A stretch of DNA of 7,530 bases from an uncultured Prevotellaceae bacterium (GTDB lineage: Bacteria > Bacteroidota > Bacteroidia > Bacteroidales > Bacteroidaceae), in contig CAMKMK010000114.1 in the NCBI GenBank assembly GCA_946413885.1, forward strand, positions 1 through 7,530, given 5' to 3'. Shown piece after piece: positions 7,462 through 7,530 of this stretch (positions within the stretch are counted from its first letter, which is position 1; each line of letters starts with the position of its first letter). A program made the translations under genes and the position numbers. Under the pieces are notes generated by a model, which ran no database searches, had not been told where the DNA came from, and saw only the letters and a list, made by a program, of their open reading frames with translations.

Positions 7462-7469
7462 TATCTTTG
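7462..7469 (+). promoter_or_regulatory. Rightward promoter -7 element (TATCTTTG)
   Basis: TATCTTTG matches TAnnTTTG exactly and sits 22 nt before the ATG at 7492. No TTTG or TTG is found at the usual 19-21 nt upstream, so the -33 element is weak or absent. The AT-rich stretch 7441-7461 may compensate, or an activator may be needed. Confidence 0.55.
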
Positions 7470-7491
7470 TACACCATAGTGAAACGAGTAT

Positions 7492-7530
7492 ATGCGACAG
7501 AACTACAATCAAATCAAGGATGATTGGCAG
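7492..7530 (+). CDS. Start of a divergent gene of unknown function (3' partial)
   Basis: An ATG at 7492 opens a frame of 13 codons (MRQNYNQIKDDWQ) that runs off the right edge without a stop. An in-frame TGA at 7480-7482 closes the frame upstream, so this is the only plausible start. A Bacteroidota-type -7 element (TATCTTTG) lies 22 nt upstream, giving a short leader. No clear Shine-Dalgarno is present, which is common in this phylum. The peptide is hydrophilic with no signal sequence, suggesting a cytoplasmic product. I do not recognise the family. Confidence 0.6.
   Translation, partial: MRQNYNQIKDDWQ

Noticed and set aside
1..7530. CRISPR array, tRNA, insertion sequence ends or integrase sites
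   Set aside because: No regularly spaced repeats, cloverleaf-like stretches, transposase motifs or flanking inverted repeats were seen by eye.

Overview
The window looks like part of a chromosome from a gut or oral Bacteroidota (Bacteroides/Prevotella-like). Three things point there: an OMP_b-brl_3-type TonB-dependent receptor, protein family variants typical of Bacteroidales, and promoter -7 elements matching TAnnTTTG. Base composition is moderate and even throughout. I see no mobile element, tRNA, rRNA or CRISPR array, and no gene-free stretch longer than about 125 bases.

Layout: positions 1-2061 (+) hold the 3' part of a TonB-dependent outer-membrane beta-barrel receptor, whose N-terminus lies off the left edge. 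It converges on a leftward four-gene operon (7366 down to 2108, minus strand). In transcription order this is: a membrane-anchored SGNH hydrolase-like protein with a Lys-rich tail (7366-5819); a secreted SGNH hydrolase-like protein (5816-4599); an MBOAT-family membrane O-acyltransferase (4612-2738); and a small AlbA_2/Schlafen-type putative regulator with a C-terminal helix-turn-helix-like region (2734-2108). The junctions are a 2-nt gap, a 14-nt overlap and a 3-nt gap, so co-transcription and translational coupling are very likely. The first 13 codons of a divergent gene run off the right edge (7492-7530, +). The 125-bp divergent spacer carries a convincing leftward promoter and a rightward -7 element.

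How the genes may work together (inference): the MBOAT protein would pass an acyl group, probably acetyl, across the inner membrane. One or both SGNH proteins would then place it on, or remove it from, a periplasmic or surface glycan. This follows the logic of AlgI/AlgJ/AlgX or PatA/PatB. The acceptor cannot be read from this window. The AlbA_2 protein may regulate the operon or simply ride in it. The TonB receptor is on the opposite strand and need not be related.
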